Source: Brevibacillus sp. DP1.3A (lineage in GTDB: Bacteria; Bacillota; Bacilli; Brevibacillales; Brevibacillaceae). Taken from it: DNA of 64,000 bases. The notes beneath the pieces were generated by a model. That model was not told where the DNA came from and ran no database searches. It was given only the letters and a program-made list of their open reading frames with translations. Both the position numbers and the translations under genes were made by a program. Positions 62,201 to 64,000 of the stretch are shown here, piece by piece; within the stretch, counting starts at the first letter, position 1; each line of letters starts with the position of its first letter. Where the stretch lies: the NCBI RefSeq assembly GCF_013284245.2, contig NZ_CP085876.1, positions 4,738,001 to 4,802,000 of the forward strand, given 5' to 3'.

Positions 62201-64000
62201 CACGTCAAATCAGCTTGACGATCCCCTGACACCTCTTGATAGGACCAATTGTCCTTGCCTTGCTGATCTGAAAATTGCAGCCAATAGGTGTACTTGTCAT
62301 GAATCGGCTTCACAATCGTGATCGCCTTTTCCATACTGGTCTGTTTCCCGTCTTTTTCCGTCACCAGCACAGTCAGCTGATGTTGACCCAAGTCGACATC
62401 ATTCACTTCTAACAGATACGAAAAACCGGGTTTTACAGGGGGTGCCTCTGGGTACATTCGCAAAATATCCGGGCGTTCCAGTCCATACTTCGCCTCACCC
62501 AATGCAACGCCATCCATCAGCACTTCGATTTTTTCCACTTCACCAGGAGTCATGAACCAGCCTGTTATGTTATAGCTACCACTAATCTGTTCATTCTCTC
62601 CTGGAGCATCAATCGAACCTGTCGTTATCAAAGCGCCGCCCTTTACATGAACAGGCACTTGCTGGACGATGCCAGCAAAAGTGACGGACAGAACGGTATT
62701 CCCTGACGCTAGGCCCGTTATCACACCAGTTGCGTCTATTTTTGCAATGGCTGGATCTTGAATCGCGTAGATGACTTGACCCGTTACGTCCTTCGTACTC
62801 TTGTCGCGATAAGATGCTACAACAGTGAGAGAAGCGGTCTTTTCTTTCTCAAGATCCATTTTGGAAAGATTGGTAGTAAACCCTGTTACAGGGCCAATCG
62901 TTACTTCTTTATCGAAGACGAGGCTTTCTACTCCCTTTTTGTTGGTTACTCGTACGGTTATTTTGTGCTCGCCTTCATTGAAGCGCATTGTATCGAGCAA
63001 ATATTGAAATCCTGCATTTGTATTTTCATAGCGCGGATACAGGGCAAAAATGTCTGGGCGAGGCCCGCCATATACTGCCGTTCCTTGTAGCTGCCCATCC
63101 ACCAACACTTCTATTTTGGCTACACCGTCCGGATCAAGGAGCCACCCCTGAATCGTTGTGGTTCCTCCAATTTCTGGTTTGTCTATCGGAATGTCGAACT
63201 GTCCTTTTGCAACCAGTGGTCCAGATTCTGTTTCCGTCACAACCACTGGAATGGTTAGGGTCTGACCTCCATAGCTGACTACGATCTTGGTCATTCCCAC
63301 TTCGAGTCCTGTGACGATCCCCAGTGGACTCACGTGGATCACATTGGAATTCTCGTACGAATATACGGCTTGGGTAGTCACATCTCTTGGACTTTGACCA
63401 GCTGAAGTTGCGGTAATCTGTAGCTTCTGCATCGATGATTTTGCTAAGCTGATGCCCGATTCCGTATGCTTCAAACTATCCGCCGGAGCTACTTCTCCAA
63501 CCACGAAGCTTTTCTCTGACAACGGGTACTGTTTTCCTTCGCTATCCGTGACCACGACAGATACCGTATGAGGGCCAGCTTGCAATTCGGACAGATCCAC
63601 CGTATAACCGAATCCAGCATGTGTATTCTTATAGTCTGGATGCAGCAAGGCAATGTCAGGACGAGCTATATCCGAATTGGCTTGTCCAACTTCTTTTCCA
63701 TCAAGGAAGACTTGATAACGCGAAGGCGTAGAAGGATGCAAAAACCAACCCGCTATCGTATACGTACCATTGATAATCGCGTCATTTGCTGGCGTTTCTA
63801 TTTCGCCGATTGGGCTTAGCACTTCTGCTACTGTAATGACGACTGGTATCTTGATACTCTGATTTCCGTATTTGATCGTAAGGCTCGTATTGCCTTGCGC
63901 CAGAGCCGTAACCACACCGTCTGGACTCACCTTTGCAACAGATGGATCTTCTATGGTGTAAAGGGCTAGCTTGGTCACATCCTGCTTGCTCTGATCCTCC
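59272..64000 (-). CDS. Giant modular surface protein (Big_2, Ig-like, FN3), 5' end beyond window
   Basis: The last about 1575 residues of a larger protein; the frame is open through the window edge. The visible N-terminal half has three copies (first one cut) of a Big_2 domain (IYAIQDPAIAKIDATGVITG type) plus an Ig-like domain (GWLLDPDGVAKIEVLVDGQ, then GGPRPDIFALYP, then NAGFQYLLD). Then come a galactose-binding-like section, Ig-like domains, one FN3 domain (SLKIYWSPSVGAIDYGIQID) at about 60530-60280, a pre-peptidase-like domain, a short YD-type piece (YVYDQNNRIKAIKENG) and a final Big_2 domain. Cell-surface role inferred. It precedes the Rhs gene by 62 bases and is probably co-transcribed. 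Confidence 0.82.
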   Translation of the reverse strand, partial: EDQSKQDVTKLALYTIEDPSVAKVSPDGVVTALAQGNTSLTIKYGNQSIKIPVVITVAEVLSPIGEIETPANDAIINGTYTIAGWFLHPSTPSRYQVFLDGKEVGQANSDIARPDIALLHPDYKNTHAGFGYTVDLSELQAGPHTVSVVVTDSEGKQYPLSEKSFVVGEVAPADSLKHTESGISLAKSSMQKLQITATSAGQSPRDVTTQAVYSYENSNVIHVSPLGIVTGLEVGMTKIVVSYGGQTLTIPVVVTETESGPLVAKGQFDIPIDKPEIGGTTTIQGWLLDPDGVAKIEVLVDGQLQGTAVYGGPRPDIFALYPRYENTNAGFQYLLDTMRFNEGEHKITVRVTNKKGVESLVFDKEVTIGPVTGFTTNLSKMDLEKEKTASLTVVASYRDKSTKDVTGQVIYAIQDPAIAKIDATGVITGLASGNTVLSVTFAGIVQQVPVHVKGGALITTGSIDAPGENEQISGSYNITGWFMTPGEVEKIEVLMDGVALGEAKYGLERPDILRMYPEAPPVKPGFSYLLEVNDVDLGQHQLTVLVTEKDGKQTSMEKAITIVKPIHDKYTYWLQFSDQQGKDNWSYQEVSGDRQADLTWNKQTEEWKSNHDTAIGNTWIRVGSSNPVIKWEAPRSGKIQVSGWISKIQVDEGDGVNVRLLKNDDQIWPATGWQAIEFNDEIGVEIQEELEVEQGDALLFQVDQKENSIGDLLKWTPEITYMSNAVKDNAAPQIYLTSPAVGAAVSTVDGKDVVAISGFAMDPNVGDQVNIWYQLDDEDPQELTRFTASEKHQPFLFNLAIHHLKPDVLYSLRVWAVDQKSGRSLSEKVDFTLDMRAQAEKEDIVVVAKWKSPKDGTEISKGEKVSLTWEYASYGGHSSKIESQELLIYISEGGHVTSTIREKLTGTARSYVFDTSVIEKNARVEARIRSIMPKTPVYVYGGTAKLNFSVLAANQAPVVSSTEFVTLDRGLTGVINYTLNENDVTDKIVSTKLRVGFTPGGNELGEKEELIPEASQNRQVVSRYSFTLTKDMLHQTIYWTVQAQDNRGAWTPAVNYSVRLEEALPKIVIYTPVAKRVMDLDDTFTLDGTYTKLTSGEMIAAKVVPFDPAKKFTTTGTSGQWELNWTGREIGSGTYENIQVTEPIVAYYGGSLTVEDKPDAPSIVNAEAETNSLKIYWSPSVGAIDYGIQIDGGGIKKVGDVTNHTITGLQPARVYTIRLWAYTSAGISSYSSSITVETKPAEGNFNGMVENSPVRMYFPANEAKYMKIVAGINGSYSFTLNNDSGSPANATLSVYKAASLQPHEEIAAGANGRVNPVFVAGKTYYVKIVAKDSFYATLLAKPGGEAFTFNQPKEITLQPGQTVEMAMNTTIPGKYRMVTQLKNQTHKYPVVSVLSNGNAVTPKETPTPSEINYELGMGSYTIKLTNTESYPVSVSFTVFAPLPGGTLYEYVYDQNNRIKAIKENGVESVTFIHDDNGNILKSVKHAVTLPPKGTVLHVDMEKVEVRAGSTQPIKVTATLEDGSTLDVTAQGIYSVVDSRVGFIVKGVVHGMNPGTTEARVFYGGQFKTITITVVP

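Overview
The window looks like a chromosome segment of a spore-forming Bacillota, most likely Brevibacillus or a close Paenibacillaceae relative. The evidence is Bacillus-type synteny (hemAXCDBL, spoVID, ysxE, valS, folC; tig, clpX, lonB, lon, ysxC; gerM, racE, rph, rdgB), spore genes, a T-box leader, strong AGGAGG-type ribosome binding sites and Bacillus-style TTG/GTG starts. No rRNA, tRNA, CRISPR array, IS element or phage was recognised. Most genes lie on the minus strand.

Layout. 1-4400: folC (cut by the window edge) and valS behind a T-box. 4415-7315: a partner-switching trio (STAS antagonist, HATPase kinase, PP2C phosphatase). 7565-11275: spore morphogenesis genes spoVID, ysxE and a second CotS-like gene. 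11351-14779: hemE-hemH-hemY. 14918-20892: a PadR/DUF1700/DUF4097 operon, a secreted 5'-nucleotidase, two alpha/beta hydrolases and a GyrI-like protein. 21009-27272: hemAXCDBL. With hemEHY, the genes for glutamyl-tRNA to porphyrin and iron insertion sit within 16 kb; in Bacillus subtilis hemEHY is elsewhere. 27506-38433: a DMT transporter, GH84 enzyme, ysxC, lon, lonB, clpX, clpP and tig (GTPase and proteostasis block). 38430-42513: ysnB, rdgB, rph, gerM and glutamate racemase. 42684-48268: an N-terminally extended superoxide dismutase, a secreted cyclophilin, a relic of a YVTN beta-propeller gene, a tandem Gmad2 secreted protein, an ECF sigma/anti-sigma pair and a GNAT.

48282-64000 is accessory. 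One cassette holds a small membrane protein, a MauE/DoxX-like membrane protein, an ABC exporter and a membrane-anchored CxxC thioredoxin-like protein. Directly upstream of it is an open frame that reads as a small bacteriocin-like precursor with two Cys near its C-terminus, but it is broken by two in-frame amber (TAG) codons. This is the most unusual signal in the window. Next comes a Gram-positive Rhs/YD-repeat toxin locus: a 1820-residue secreted Rhs protein with its own toxin tip and immunity gene, plus a displaced orphan tip with a second immunity gene. The tip is joined through a perfect 34-bp repeat of the Rhs core. Upstream of the Rhs gene, and running off the window, is a giant surface protein of alternating Big_2 and Ig-like modules with FN3 and YD-like parts.

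Functions are read from protein sequence by recognition only; no database search was run. Starts were chosen by ribosome binding site and family length.
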